64,000 bases of DNA from Clostridiales bacterium (GTDB lineage: Bacteria; Bacillota; Clostridia; Lachnospirales; Lachnospiraceae). Of this stretch, positions 34,158-43,713 are shown one piece after another (the first letter of the stretch is position 1; each line of letters begins with the position of its first letter). Position numbers and translations under genes: made by a program. Below the pieces are notes generated by a model, which saw only the letters and a list, made by a program, of their open reading frames with translations, was not told the origin of the DNA and did no database searches. The stretch spans positions 110,808 to 174,807 of the forward strand of contig JAHABX010000001.1 in the NCBI GenBank assembly GCA_018376135.1, in the 5' to 3' direction.

Positions 34158-34869
34158 ACTTATGTCTGTAAGATGCAAGGACATTTTGTATGAACTGTTT
34201 GTTTTTTTCGTTTCGAAATGCCCTGACCTGTACAGGAACCATGATCCGGCTTCTGATACGAAGCCCTGCCTGCCACAGCTCTTGTGTATCTGCCTGGTTC
34301 AGTATCAGTTCCACAGGAATGCCGGAATACCGTTCTTCTAATTTTCTTAAATACCCTTCCGTAAGCAGCCGTATCATATCCTCCTCCCGGATCTGTTCAT
34401 CCGGATTCTTACCCAGACAGGCACATACCAGAGGAATTCTGTGACAGACCTCCCCTATGGGTCGATACAGTCCCGAAAGCCCTGCCAGAAGCAGAATACG
34501 GTCTGTACCCTCAAGAAGAACCGGCTCATGATCCGCAGGAACTTTTAAGGGCTTACCGGCGGAACCGTCTCCTTCATTCAATATAACGTCCACATGGGGC
34601 AGACAGGCACACAGCTCCTGCTCATCCGGCGCAGATAATTTCTCTGTGCCCCTGTCCTGTATGGTCCGTGCCAGCAGCACCGCCGGATGCTCCTTCAAAA
34701 GATGCAGACAGGTCTCTCCCCGGTCAGTGACAGGAAAGGGTGCTTCTGCCGCCATATGGGTCGTTGTGGTGATCAGCACCTTTTTCCCGGTGCATCCCAG
34801 CTCTTCTGCCAGAGAAAAAATACAGGAGGTCTTGCCTCCTGAACCAACCACCGTTATGATTTCTGCCAT
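34156..34869 (-). CDS. yqeC: Selenium cofactor biosynthesis protein YqeC
   Basis: A 237-residue P-loop protein with the N-terminal motif VVGSGGKTSCIFSLA and ITTTTHM, and later DVILNEGDGSAGKPLK, typical of YqeC. YqeC proteins accompany selenium-dependent molybdenum hydroxylases and are thought to help load or form the selenium-containing cofactor. The start was set behind a GGAGGAG site; the longest frame adds 28 unconserved residues. The next genes are YqeB and YedF homologues, giving a complete accessory set. No hydroxylase or selD gene is visible in the window. Confidence 0.85.
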   Translation of the reverse strand: MAEIITVVGSGGKTSCIFSLAEELGCTGKKVLITTTTHMAAEAPFPVTDRGETCLHLLKEHPAVLLARTIQDRGTEKLSAPDEQELCACLPHVDVILNEGDGSAGKPLKVPADHEPVLLEGTDRILLLAGLSGLYRPIGEVCHRIPLVCACLGKNPDEQIREEDMIRLLTEGYLRKLEERYSGIPVELILNQADTQELWQAGLRIRSRIMVPVQVRAFRNEKNKQFIQNVLASYRHK

Positions 34870-34888
34870 GCGGATCTCCTCCCTGCTG

Positions 34889-35698
34889 CTATCTGAGTAT
34901 GGCTTCCAGCACCGCTCCTGCCAGACAGCGTGCTTTATCCGATATGGTATCACAGTTTACCCGTTCCGACTGTCTGGGGTCGATATCCGCAGTTTTAAAG
35001 CCTTTGGTCACCGGATATCCATCTCTGAGGATGCCCCGCAGAATTCCCGTCAGCGTTGCTGCTACCGGCACATCCTCTCCCTCTTTCGTACGGATGAAGG
35101 CAAGGAGCTCCCCTTCCTCCACCACGTCTGCAATACTTCGTACACAATGCAGGATTCCCTCTGCAGGTGCATGAATGACCCGTTCCTTTCCATAGCCGCA
35201 GATGATTCCCGGTATCCCTGTATTTGCGGCTGCCTCACCGCTTTCGATGATACGTCCGAGCTGATGTCCCCGTTTTGTCTCGATAACCAGATCCACATCC
35301 TCTCCCGCGGTGAAGCCCGGTCCGAGAGCAATGGTTCTGTCAGCCATCCGGCGGTTCGTTCCGAGATTCCTTTTGGCAAGAACAGCGTCCACCAGAGCCC
35401 ATGGCTTTACCTGCTTTAGAATCTCTGCTTCCGGATCCACCAGCATGACCGGCTTATGGGGAGCCACCATGGAAAGTGCCTCCGAAGCACCGGAAGCAAG
35501 GAGACAGGTCATCCCCTCCACCGTCTGCACGCCTTCATAGACGGCTTCTGAGAATGCCACATGACGGCGGATCGCCGATGGACGGGGACACTCCAGCGCC
35601 AGTACCAGAAAGCCGCACCGGGAAAGCTTATGGATCACGCCTGTTGCAAGGTCACCCCCTCCGCGGACGATGACCAGCTTATTCTCTAATTCTCTCAT
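34889..35698 (-). CDS. yqeB: Selenium-dependent molybdenum hydroxylase system protein YqeB
   Basis: A 269-residue YqeB/EF2563-family protein. It opens with a Rossmann-like strand KLVIVRGGGDLATGVIHKLSRCG and contains LALECPRPSAIRRHVAFSEAVYEG, both conserved in the family. It acts with YqeC in maturation of selenium-dependent xanthine dehydrogenase-type enzymes. The gene lies 19 nt upstream of yqeC and 5 nt after yedF, so the three form one operon. Confidence 0.85.
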   Translation of the reverse strand: MRELENKLVIVRGGGDLATGVIHKLSRCGFLVLALECPRPSAIRRHVAFSEAVYEGVQTVEGMTCLLASGASEALSMVAPHKPVMLVDPEAEILKQVKPWALVDAVLAKRNLGTNRRMADRTIALGPGFTAGEDVDLVIETKRGHQLGRIIESGEAAANTGIPGIICGYGKERVIHAPAEGILHCVRSIADVVEEGELLAFIRTKEGEDVPVAATLTGILRGILRDGYPVTKGFKTADIDPRQSERVNCDTISDKARCLAGAVLEAILR

Positions 35699-35703
35699 AC
35701 ACT

Positions 35704-36330
35704 CTATGGACGGACCAGTCTGTCCGCACCCTCCATGATCTCTACAATGCTGTACATATTGGTAATCTCTCCCACACCCAGCTTCTCCGTCAGCCCATAG
35801 TGATTCAGACAGGTTCCGCAGGTCAGGATCTTCACGCCGCGATGTTCCAGCTCTCTTAGATCCTCCAGACTCTCAGAGCCTTCACAGGACAGATATGCGC
35901 CGGAATTATAGAGAAGTACCGTATGGGGCAGCCTGTCCTGCTTCGTCTGGGCAAACAGAAATGCCTTCATCAGCGTCTTCCCCAGCTCTTCCTCTCCGCT
36001 TCCCATGGTTCTGCCTGAGATGACCAGCACCATATTTTCACCCTGGGACGGCGGACACTGTGCACAAAAGGACTCCGTCTGTACCGTTTTGGCAGCAGAC
36101 TCTATCCTCCTTCCCGCCCGGATCCGGACCACATATTCTGTGTCTGATATTTTATTGGAGGCCGTCTCCAGATTCTGGTATTCCGCCAGACGCATGACAT
36201 TCTGGACCGCGCTTTCACTGTCTACACGCACGCAGATAATATCCCCCTCTGCCGCTTTTTCCAATGCTTTTTTTGTCTCCACCACCGGGAGCGGACATGC
36301 CATACCGATTGCATTTATCTCTTCTGTCAT
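35704..36330 (-). CDS. yedF: Selenium metabolism protein YedF (TusA-DsrE fusion)
   Basis: A 208-residue protein. The N-terminal TusA-like domain has the signature GMACPLPVVETKKALE with its cysteine, and the C-terminal DsrE-like domain has LLYNSGAYLSCEGSESLEDL and LTCGTCLNHYGL. This fusion marks the YedF family linked to selenium handling. The start was set at MTEEINAIGMACP behind AGAAGGA, since the longer frame adds 24 residues with no family similarity. First gene of the yedF-yqeB-yqeC operon. Confidence 0.85.
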   Translation of the reverse strand: MTEEINAIGMACPLPVVETKKALEKAAEGDIICVRVDSESAVQNVMRLAEYQNLETASNKISDTEYVVRIRAGRRIESAAKTVQTESFCAQCPPSQGENMVLVISGRTMGSGEEELGKTLMKAFLFAQTKQDRLPHTVLLYNSGAYLSCEGSESLEDLRELEHRGVKILTCGTCLNHYGLTEKLGVGEITNMYSIVEIMEGADRLVRP

Positions 36331-36346
36331 ATTCCTTCTCTTTCCG

Positions 36347-37210
36347 CTAAAGTGTTTCCGCAAAAAAATCCTTATAGCCTTCTCCATAGATCTCACTGGC
36401 ACTGGTAATGATCATAAACGCAGAAGAATCCTCCTCCTTCACGATCTCTTCCACCCTGGGACCAAGCTGCTTTCTCACCACACAGAAGATGACCTCCTTC
36501 TCCTGTCCGGTCCAGCCGCCCTTGCCCTGAAGATACGTGATTCCCACATCCAGCTCCTTCAGCAGTCTTCTGCCCACTTCACACGGCTTTGCCGTAATGA
36601 TGTAGATCATCTTCGCTTCATCTCCGCCATAGAGCACATAATCCATGGCTCTTCCGTTGACCAGCACCGCGATCAGCGCATACAGAGCAATATTCAGATC
36701 CCGGAAAATGAAACCGGAAGCTGCAACGATCAGCATATCCGTACTCTGAAACAAAAAACCGGTCTTCAGATGCCGATACTTCTGCCTGATGATCTTAATG
36801 ATAATATCCATGCCTCCGGTAGTGGCTCCCGCTTTGAACACCATACCAATACCGACGGCGATCAGCACACCTCCTGCCAGCGCCGCCAGCAGAGGATCAT
36901 CCGTCAGCGCATCATATCCTGCCAGCAGATTGGTGAAAAATGAAGTCAGGACAATGGCATAAACGGTCTTGATGATAAAACGCCAGCCGAACTTCCAGAT
37001 ACCAAGCAGCACAATCGGAACATTCAGCAGAAAATACAGCGTACCGGTTTCGATACCGGAAAGCCGGTTTAAGATCACGGCAATACCTGTCATGCCTCCC
37101 GGCGCCAGATTATTGGGATCCAGAAACAGGCTGATCCCCATGGCATAAATAAACGCCGCAGCAGCGATCATAAGGATATTACGGATTTGTTGCAAATATA
37201 CTCTGTTCAT
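36347..37210 (-). CDS. YitT-family membrane protein (DUF161/DUF2179)
   Basis: A 287-residue YitT-like protein: five to six N-terminal membrane helices (with FLDPNNLAPGGMTGIAVI and LLAGYDALTDDPLLAALAGG) and a C-terminal cytosolic DUF2179 domain (GRRLLKELDVGITYLQGKGGWTG). The function of this widespread family is not settled. It lies between miaB and the selenium operon on the same strand. Confidence 0.87.
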   Translation of the reverse strand: MNRVYLQQIRNILMIAAAAFIYAMGISLFLDPNNLAPGGMTGIAVILNRLSGIETGTLYFLLNVPIVLLGIWKFGWRFIIKTVYAIVLTSFFTNLLAGYDALTDDPLLAALAGGVLIAVGIGMVFKAGATTGGMDIIIKIIRQKYRHLKTGFLFQSTDMLIVAASGFIFRDLNIALYALIAVLVNGRAMDYVLYGGDEAKMIYIITAKPCEVGRRLLKELDVGITYLQGKGGWTGQEKEVIFCVVRKQLGPRVEEIVKEEDSSAFMIITSASEIYGEGYKDFFAETL

Positions 37211-37244
37211 TCACTAGTCTCTCTCTTTTTGGTTTTACATACCA

Positions 37245-38696
37245 TTATGCATCCAGCAGACTTCCCATGTAATAAAATCCACGGCATTCATCCAGATGCA
37301 CATTTATCAGCTTTCCGAGCATAGAGATATCTCCCGGAAAATGCACAACATGATTATTGCTCAGACGTCCGGTCATATAGCCTTCCATCTGACCATTGGG
37401 TTCCTCCACAAGCACCGTCTGAACCGTTCCTGCGAAGCGCTCTGCCATCTCTTTTGAGATGTCCTGTACCTCCTTCAGCAGACGGTCAAAGCGATCCTTG
37501 ACCACCTTCTCCGGAATCTGATCCTCCATCGCAGCAGCCGGAGTTCCCGTCCGCTTACTGTAGATAAAGGTAAACGCACTGTCGTAGCGGACCTTTCTCA
37601 CAACATCCAGAGTCTCCTGAAAATCCTCCTCGGTCTCTCCCGGAAATCCCACAATAATGTCGGTGGTCAGCGCAATATCAGGAACTGCTCTGCGGATCTT
37701 CTCCGCCAGTGCCAGATACTGCTCCTTTGTATACTTCCGGTTCATCACCTTCAGAAGCTGTGAGCTTCCGGACTGAAGCGGCAGATGAAGATGACGGCAT
37801 ATCTTCTTTGATCCTGCCATGGTCTCTATCAGCTCATCCGACAGATCCTTCGGATGAGAAGTCATGAAACGGATGCGTTCCAGCCCCTCGATTTTCTCGA
37901 TTTCCCGAAGAAGCGCTGCAAAGGTCATGGGATTCTCCAGATTCTTCCCGTAGGAATTTACATTCTGCCCAAGCAGCATGACCTCTTTTACACCATCTGC
38001 TGCCAGCCCTTCGATCTCCCGGATAATATCCCCCGGCTCCCGGCTCCTCTCCCGTCCTCTTACATAGGGAACGATGCAGTAGCTGCAGAAATTATTGCAG
38101 CCGAACATGATATTCACACCGGATTTAAACGGATACTTGCGCTCGATCGGCAGATCCTCCACGATCTGATCCGTATCCTTCCAGATATCAATGACCATAC
38201 GGTCAGACTCAAAGGTGGTCACCAGAAGCTCTGCAAACTTAAAAATATTGTGGGTTCCAAAGATCAGATCCACAAAACGATAGCTCTTCTGAAGCTTCTC
38301 CACAACAACTGCCTCCTGCATCATACAGCCGCAGAGCGCAATCTTCATATGCGGATTCTTTTTCTTATAGCCATGCAGAACACCCAGCCGTCCATACACT
38401 CTCAGATTGGCATTCTCGCGGACCGTACAGGTATTGTAGATGACAAAGTCTGCATCTTCGCTCTCTGTCTCCGTGTAGCCGATCTCCTTCAGGATACCGG
38501 ACAGCTTCTCAGAATCTCTTGCATTCATCTGGCAGCCGAAGGTGGTAATATTCGCCGTCAGGGATCTGCCAAGCCGCTCTTTCTCCGCCTGAACATAGCT
38601 CCTCGCCTTTGCGATAAAATAATACTGACGGGCAGGCTCTGCTGCCGGCGGCTCACCTGTGATATCCATGCTGTTAAAATCTATATTTTCAAACAT
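37245..38696 (-). CDS. miaB: tRNA-2-methylthio-N6-dimethylallyladenosine synthase
   Basis: A 483-residue methylthiotransferase. The N-terminal UPF0004 domain holds the first cluster cysteines (TFGCQMNARDSEK, TCTVRENA, CGCMMQEA); the radical SAM core has CNNFCSYCIVPYVRGRERSR; a C-terminal TRAM domain follows (VLVEEPN.., NHVVHFPG). MiaB adds methylthio to i6A37 of tRNAs reading UNN codons. The CNNFCSYCIVP and QMN signatures separate MiaB from the MtaB group. It is preceded by about 120 nt without a gene. Confidence 0.93.
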   Translation of the reverse strand: MFENIDFNSMDITGEPPAAEPARQYYFIAKARSYVQAEKERLGRSLTANITTFGCQMNARDSEKLSGILKEIGYTETESEDADFVIYNTCTVRENANLRVYGRLGVLHGYKKKNPHMKIALCGCMMQEAVVVEKLQKSYRFVDLIFGTHNIFKFAELLVTTFESDRMVIDIWKDTDQIVEDLPIERKYPFKSGVNIMFGCNNFCSYCIVPYVRGRERSREPGDIIREIEGLAADGVKEVMLLGQNVNSYGKNLENPMTFAALLREIEKIEGLERIRFMTSHPKDLSDELIETMAGSKKICRHLHLPLQSGSSQLLKVMNRKYTKEQYLALAEKIRRAVPDIALTTDIIVGFPGETEEDFQETLDVVRKVRYDSAFTFIYSKRTGTPAAAMEDQIPEKVVKDRFDRLLKEVQDISKEMAERFAGTVQTVLVEEPNGQMEGYMTGRLSNNHVVHFPGDISMLGKLINVHLDECRGFYYMGSLLDA

Positions 38697-38818
38697 ATGC
38701 GGTCTCTCCTTCTATTCTCTGATGTTCGTTTCCAAAATATACATACGTTCTCTGAACCATACAAAGAATAGTTTATACGAGTTTCCGCCCGGACGCAACC
38801 TGTTTCGGGGATTTTCTT

Positions 38819-39892
38819 TCAGCAGATCACAGCCCTCAGCGCCTCCAGCGTTTCCCTTACGTCCTTTTCATTGGCATTCTCTCCCATATGTCCGATGCGG
38901 ATGACCTGACCCGCCAGTACATCGAAGCTTCCCGCAATCATAATATGATGCTCCCGCTTCATCGCTTCCAGAAGCTCTGCAGCAGTCATCTCCTCCGGCA
39001 CACGAATGACGGTTACTGTATTGGAATATCCGTTCTCCAGATAGAGAGACAGCCCCATATCCTGTACCGTCCTGCGGGTCAGATCCGCAAGTGCTGCATG
39101 ACGTTCATAACGCCGGGGATCCTCCTTCACATTCTCAAGCGCCCTTCGGAGCCCGTAAATGTCACTGATGGGCATGGTATAGGGGAACCACTGGTTTTTG
39201 TAATAATCCTTGAATACCAGAAGATTCGCATAAAAAGAAGCAATAGGGGTCTTTCTCTCCTCCATGACCTTCTTAGCCGCATTGCTCACAGTGACAAAGG
39301 TCAGTCCCGGAGGTGCCGACAGTGCCTTCTGGGAACCTCCGCAGGCAATATCGATCTGCCCTGCATCCACATCAAGGGGTTCCCCGAACATGGCGGATAC
39401 CGAATCCACGACTGTCAGGATCCCGTATTTGTGAAGCTCCCGGCTCATCTCCTCCACCGGGTTCAGAACGCCGCTGGGCGTATCGCAGTGGACAAGCGTC
39501 GCATATTTAAAGTTATGGTTTTCCTTCAGAAACTCACGAAATTCCTTCAGGTCAACGGCTCTGGTATATGGAGCGCTGTAAAAGGTCGCCAGACCTCCGT
39601 ACATGGTTACAAAGTCTGCGAAGCCTCTGCCAAAAACCCCATTGTCAATGACCAGAACGCGGTCACCAGGCTCCGTCAGAGAGGCGCATGCGGCTTCCAG
39701 TCCGAGGATTCCTTCTCCGTCCAGGATCAGCGCTTCGTTCTTTGTGTGAAGCAGTTCACTGATCAATTCACAGGTCTCCTTATAATAATCATAAAATGCC
39801 GGATCCAGATCCGGATTGGTACAAACCAGACTTCTTGCAGTTCTTACATTCTCTCTTACCTGAGTCGGTCCGGGTGTCATAATCTTATACAT
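38819..39892 (-). CDS. Class V aminotransferase (alanine-glyoxylate/serine-pyruvate type)
   Basis: A 357-residue PLP enzyme of the AGXT/PucG group. It has the GPTQVRENV start, the PLP-lysine region CGGSQKALSAPPGLTFV (Lys near residue 193), VDSVSAMFGE with the cofactor Asp, and GLRRALENV. These enzymes swap amino groups between alanine/serine and glyoxylate or pyruvate. The neighbouring gene is an ECF S component 22 nt upstream on the same strand, a pairing that suggests coordinated use of a vitamin or purine-derived compound, but this is unproven. Confidence 0.86.
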   Translation of the reverse strand: MYKIMTPGPTQVRENVRTARSLVCTNPDLDPAFYDYYKETCELISELLHTKNEALILDGEGILGLEAACASLTEPGDRVLVIDNGVFGRGFADFVTMYGGLATFYSAPYTRAVDLKEFREFLKENHNFKYATLVHCDTPSGVLNPVEEMSRELHKYGILTVVDSVSAMFGEPLDVDAGQIDIACGGSQKALSAPPGLTFVTVSNAAKKVMEERKTPIASFYANLLVFKDYYKNQWFPYTMPISDIYGLRRALENVKEDPRRYERHAALADLTRRTVQDMGLSLYLENGYSNTVTVIRVPEEMTAAELLEAMKREHHIMIAGSFDVLAGQVIRIGHMGENANEKDVRETLEALRAVIC

Positions 39893-39914
39893 TGTCTTCT
39901 CTCCTGTCCTTTTG

Positions 39915-40442
39915 TTATCGCCGAACAGCTCTTCTCACCGTCTCCGCAACAGGGAGAACGAGAACTGCAGCTGCACCGATCTGTACCAGATTGCCCGGAA
40001 CAGACATCACCGGTGTGATCCAGCTTCCATACAGGATGACCTCTGCCAGATAATAGCCGGTCACCTTGATCATACAGGCTGCTGCTATGGCAATCATATT
40101 CCAGCCAAAACCATGACGTTTTTCTGTGATACTGCCAACCGTATAACCCATCAGACCGACGATTACAAAAGTAAAGGGCGCCCACAGCACCCAGCCGCTC
40201 ACCAGGTCAAAAAGCGCCATGCCAAAAGCTCCGGTCAGCGCTCCGGTACGTTTTCCAAAGACAATTGCCGCCAGAAACAGCGGTACATTGCCCAAATGTA
40301 CAAGACCGCCGTTGGCAGCAATCGGAAGACGAATATTGATAAAACCGGTTGCAAGGAAAGTCAGCGCAATGCAAATGCCTGTAACTGCAATCTCGGATAC
40401 TGTGATAGGGTTTCTGCTTAATACAGTTTCTCTGGTGTTCAT
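39915..40442 (-). CDS. ECF transporter substrate-binding S component
   Basis: A 175-residue membrane protein with about six helices and the S-component pattern (GICIALTFLATGFINIRLP, GGLVHLGNVPLFLAAIVFGKRTGALTGAFGMALFDL). It matches the ECF-type riboflavin/HMP/pantothenate S-component group (PF07155-like), but the vitamin cannot be decided. No ECF ATPase or T subunit is in the window, so it would share a common energising module. It lies 22 nt before the aminotransferase gene. Confidence 0.8.
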   Translation of the reverse strand: MNTRETVLSRNPITVSEIAVTGICIALTFLATGFINIRLPIAANGGLVHLGNVPLFLAAIVFGKRTGALTGAFGMALFDLVSGWVLWAPFTFVIVGLMGYTVGSITEKRHGFGWNMIAIAAACMIKVTGYYLAEVILYGSWITPVMSVPGNLVQIGAAAVLVLPVAETVRRAVRR

Positions 40443-40536
40443 AATAGTAATAACCTCCTGTTGCTTTGTTGGAGATATACTACCTTATATCTGGATGTAT
40501 TAAAATAACCAGTTTCGAAGTTTTTGACCAGTCCAG

Positions 40537-42252
40537 TTATTTTCGGATCACAACACGGACCCCCTCCTTTGTATTTTCCAGACGTATATTCAAATGATGA
40601 ATCGCCAGAATTTTTCCTGCCAGAAACAGTCCAAGTCCCATATGCTTTCCACGGGCACTTCGGCTCTTATCTCCGCTGTAAAACATATCAAATGCATGAA
40701 CAAGCTGTTCCTCCTCCAGAATCGCCCCTGTGTTCTCTATGCTGCAGCCGTCCTTCTCTGTATGGATATGGATGCTTCCGCCCGGCACATTGTAGGCGAC
40801 GGCATTGGACACCAGATTCCATACCGCCTTTTCCAGATAATCCCGGTCACCCTCAACCTCAAAATCTTCCTCACAGTCATAGCTGACCGTGATATTCTCC
40901 GCCTCCAGTACAGGCGCAAATTTATCTGTCTGTTCCCGGAAAAGCGCTGCCAGAGATACCTCATCCCTTTGAAGTACCAGATGTTCTGTATCCAGCCTGG
41001 ACACATAGATCATCTCTGCTACCAGACAGTCCATCTCCTCTGTCTGACGGATGATCTGATCCACATAGTAGTCCCTTTTTGCCTCCACCGTATGCTCCTT
41101 CAGGTTATCCGCAAAGCCCCGGATGATGCCAAGAGGAGTCTTCAGCTCATGTGCCATGGCATTGGTAAAATCCCGTCTTGTTTCCTCCAGGGCAGCCCTC
41201 TGCTCATAGGTCCTGTTGGTCGCATAGAGGATCTTCCCCATACAGACGAGCATAAGGAGAAAGCCTGCCAGATACACATATTTCATATAATCCACTGCTG
41301 CCTGCCAGGGGCGGGACTCCGAGGCAAGCACCACGGTATATGTCCGGGTGCTGTCCATGGACAAAAGGACGGGAATGCCTACTTTGATTCTGCTGGGAAA
41401 AGAAGGAATCTGATCCGTAGGATACATAAACAGTTTCCCGTACTCCTCCATGGTATAGGAATCCTGTTCCGTATCCAGATGCCCGGAAAAGCTGTGAAGA
41501 TATTCACTGTTTTCCCAACGCTTCCATTCCTCGATTCCCTGATACAGATACGGGAAAAAGAGATCGGCATCACGTATATAATACTGCTGATCTGGATCTT
41601 CCGCACCTGCCTTCCAGTTCCAGACAACGCGGCTGGACGTCTGTCCGTATGTTTCCTCTTCAAACTGATATGAATGAGAATAGCCGGTCAGAGGATCAAT
41701 CACAGAATCCTCTCCTTTCTCCCACTCCACCTCCTGTATGATCAGTTCCTGCAATCCCCCCGTTTCCGCCGGAGTCCGGATCAGGCAGCGGTATTTATAT
41801 GGCACATTCTGCCGGATCAGATAAAGATACTGCTGCAGAAATTCCGCAGCCTCTTCCTGCTCTTCCACCGACAGATAGTCGGAAAGATCATCCCACCAGA
41901 TCCCGGAAGGCTCCGCAGCACTGATCACCGCCTGACTTTCCCATAAATAGTTTCCCTCTTCGTCATACACTGCCGCAGAAAACTGCTGTTTTCCTTCATT
42001 GGTAATTGTCGCAACCTGATAAGTCAGACTTATTTTGAAGCGGTCAAGTAATTCAGCCTCATCTGCGTCAGCCTTTTCAGCAGACCTTCCTGCGAGAAGA
42101 GCTGATATCTGTTGTGTCATTTGTCTGTAATTCCGCTGATAATCCTCCTGAAATTTCAGCTTTACCAGAAAAGTAGCCAGAAGCATCACGGTCAGATACA
42201 AAACCGCAAAACCAAGAATGATTGGTACAAAAAAGCGTTTTTTCTGTTTCAT
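40537..42252 (-). CDS. Sensor histidine kinase
   Basis: A 571-residue membrane kinase. Membrane helix 1 is near residues 8-27, a large external sensing region of about 300 residues follows, and helix 2 is near 328-350. The HisKA box NAMAHELKTPLGIIRGF contains the phosphorylated His368, then come N box (NLVSNAVAYNVPGG), and G box (HMGLGLFLAGKI). The signal is unknown. It overlaps the response regulator gene by 4 nt and forms a two-component system with it. Confidence 0.9.
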   Translation of the reverse strand: MKQKKRFFVPIILGFAVLYLTVMLLATFLVKLKFQEDYQRNYRQMTQQISALLAGRSAEKADADEAELLDRFKISLTYQVATITNEGKQQFSAAVYDEEGNYLWESQAVISAAEPSGIWWDDLSDYLSVEEQEEAAEFLQQYLYLIRQNVPYKYRCLIRTPAETGGLQELIIQEVEWEKGEDSVIDPLTGYSHSYQFEEETYGQTSSRVVWNWKAGAEDPDQQYYIRDADLFFPYLYQGIEEWKRWENSEYLHSFSGHLDTEQDSYTMEEYGKLFMYPTDQIPSFPSRIKVGIPVLLSMDSTRTYTVVLASESRPWQAAVDYMKYVYLAGFLLMLVCMGKILYATNRTYEQRAALEETRRDFTNAMAHELKTPLGIIRGFADNLKEHTVEAKRDYYVDQIIRQTEEMDCLVAEMIYVSRLDTEHLVLQRDEVSLAALFREQTDKFAPVLEAENITVSYDCEEDFEVEGDRDYLEKAVWNLVSNAVAYNVPGGSIHIHTEKDGCSIENTGAILEEEQLVHAFDMFYSGDKSRSARGKHMGLGLFLAGKILAIHHLNIRLENTKEGVRVVIRK

Positions 42253-42923
42253 CTTTTCACCTCCAGACGATAACCGGACTTACGGATGGTCTTTATACAG
42301 TCCCCACAGCTTCCGAGAGCAGATCGAAGCTTCTTGATATGATTATCCACCACCCGTTCATTACCTTCAAAATCATAGCCCCAGAAACGGATCAGAAGCT
42401 GTTCTCTGCTGTAGATACGGTTGGGATTCTCCAAAAAGAAGACCAGCATCTCATATTCCTTCGGCGGCAGGCTGATCCGGCATCCTGCTGCAAATACCTC
42501 ATGAGCGCCCAGATCCACTTCCAGCTTCCCCAAAGAAAGCCTTTTGCCCGGACCTCTGCCCTGTACTCTCCCAAGCAGCGCCATGGCTTTGGCATGCAGC
42601 ACCGGAAGAGAAAAGGGCTTCGTTACATAATCGTCTGCCCCCAGAGCATACCCGTTCAGTTCGTCCTCCTCCAGAACTCTTGCGGTAATAAAGATAACCG
42701 GAACATCACTGCTCTTACGAATCTCCCGGCAGACGGAAAATCCGTTCATTCCCGGCATCATCACATCCAGAAGGATCAGATGATAGTGATTCCGTTCCAG
42801 AAGCTCCATCGCCTGTTCTCCGTCATCCGCAGCCGTCACCTCCCAGCCCTTGCTTCCGAAATAGTCAGCAACTGCCTCCAAAAGCAGCCGGTCATCCTCC
42901 ACGATCAACACATTCAATTCCAT
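42249..42923 (-). CDS. OmpR/PhoB-family response regulator
   Basis: A 224-residue regulator. The receiver domain has the acidic pocket IVEDD, the phosphorylated Asp53 in LLDVMMPGMNG, the switch residue in FITA and Lys in YVTKPFSLP. The C-terminal winged helix (LPPKEYEMLVFFLENPNRIYSREQLL) binds DNA. The start was set to the last of a pair of ATGs, 5 nt behind AGGAGG. It is the first gene of the pair and overlaps the kinase gene. Confidence 0.9.
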   Translation of the reverse strand: MELNVLIVEDDRLLLEAVADYFGSKGWEVTAADDGEQAMELLERNHYHLILLDVMMPGMNGFSVCREIRKSSDVPVIFITARVLEEDELNGYALGADDYVTKPFSLPVLHAKAMALLGRVQGRGPGKRLSLGKLEVDLGAHEVFAAGCRISLPPKEYEMLVFFLENPNRIYSREQLLIRFWGYDFEGNERVVDNHIKKLRSALGSCGDCIKTIRKSGYRLEVKR

Positions 42924-43008
42924 CATATCCTCCTGCAGCACATCACTTCTTCTGTTCTGTCTGTATCATAGCACGAAAATATATCCTTTCGGTATCCATA
43001 CCCTCAGT

Positions 43009-43046
43009 GAAAAAAAGCGAAAGCCACACCGAAGAGGGCTTTCGCT
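43009..43046 (-). terminator. Terminator of the phosphatase gene
   Basis: On the - strand AGCGAAAGCC pairs with GGCTTTCGCT around an 11-nt loop and is followed by TTTTTT. Confidence 0.85.
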
Positions 43047-43053
43047 CATCGCT

Positions 43054-43677
43054 CTAATAATAGATCCTGTTTTCAAATTCGATCCGGAAGACTCCGTTCT
43101 CTGCATGCAGCCTGGTCACACCGCAGTTCTTATGTACCGGACCGCTCCAGAATTCTGCAATGGGCAGATCCAAAAGCCCGGACAGGATTCCCCGAATCGC
43201 AGCACCGTGAGAAGCCATCAAAAACGTCATGCCTTCATTCGCCGGATCTTCCAGTACACTGCGTACGAAGGAAGAGGTTCTCTGCCTCAGATGGGTAAGA
43301 CTCTCACCTTGGGGAGGCGTATCATAATGCTCCGGATCATCAAAAAACTTCCGAAATCCGGGCTTTGGAATATTGTAACGATCCGGAAGATAGGTCAGCC
43401 CCTCATATTCTCCAAAGCTGATCTCCAGAAGCCCCTCCGTCGGAATGATCTCAATATTTCGATCCCCACGGATGATCTCTGCCGTCTTCCTTGCACGGAT
43501 CAGCGGACTGGTATAGATCCGGTCAAAGGGAACGTCCTTCAATCCCTCAGCGGTCTTCTCCGCCAGCTCGATCCCGTAGGAATTAAGAGGAATATCTGTA
43601 ACGCCCTGCAGCCTCTTTACTTTATTCCAGTCTGTCTCTCCATGCCTGATCAGATAAATATCCATAATACTGTACAC
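43054..43677 (-). CDS. Histidine phosphatase superfamily protein
   Basis: A protein of 203-207 residues with the catalytic motif LIRHGETDWNKVKRLQG at the N-terminus (His and Arg of the RHG motif), later Arg-rich TSPLIRARKTAEII and the second catalytic His in MASHGAAIRGIL. These are the marks of phosphoglycerate-mutase-like phosphatases of the CobC/YhfR kind. The substrate is unknown. Two starts are possible: a GTG at 43677 close to GGAG, or an ATG at 43665 that fits the family start (MDIYLIRHGE) but is farther from it. Confidence 0.85.
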   Translation of the reverse strand: MYSIMDIYLIRHGETDWNKVKRLQGVTDIPLNSYGIELAEKTAEGLKDVPFDRIYTSPLIRARKTAEIIRGDRNIEIIPTEGLLEISFGEYEGLTYLPDRYNIPKPGFRKFFDDPEHYDTPPQGESLTHLRQRTSSFVRSVLEDPANEGMTFLMASHGAAIRGILSGLLDLPIAEFWSGPVHKNCGVTRLHAENGVFRIEFENRIYY

Positions 43678-43713
43678 ACTCCTGTATTCTTCATAATGCT
43701 CTCTACATTCATA

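Noticed and set aside
38697..38818. LexA-box-like GAACGTATGT sequence upstream of miaB
   Set aside because: Only one half site fits the consensus; the second half (GTAT) departs from it.
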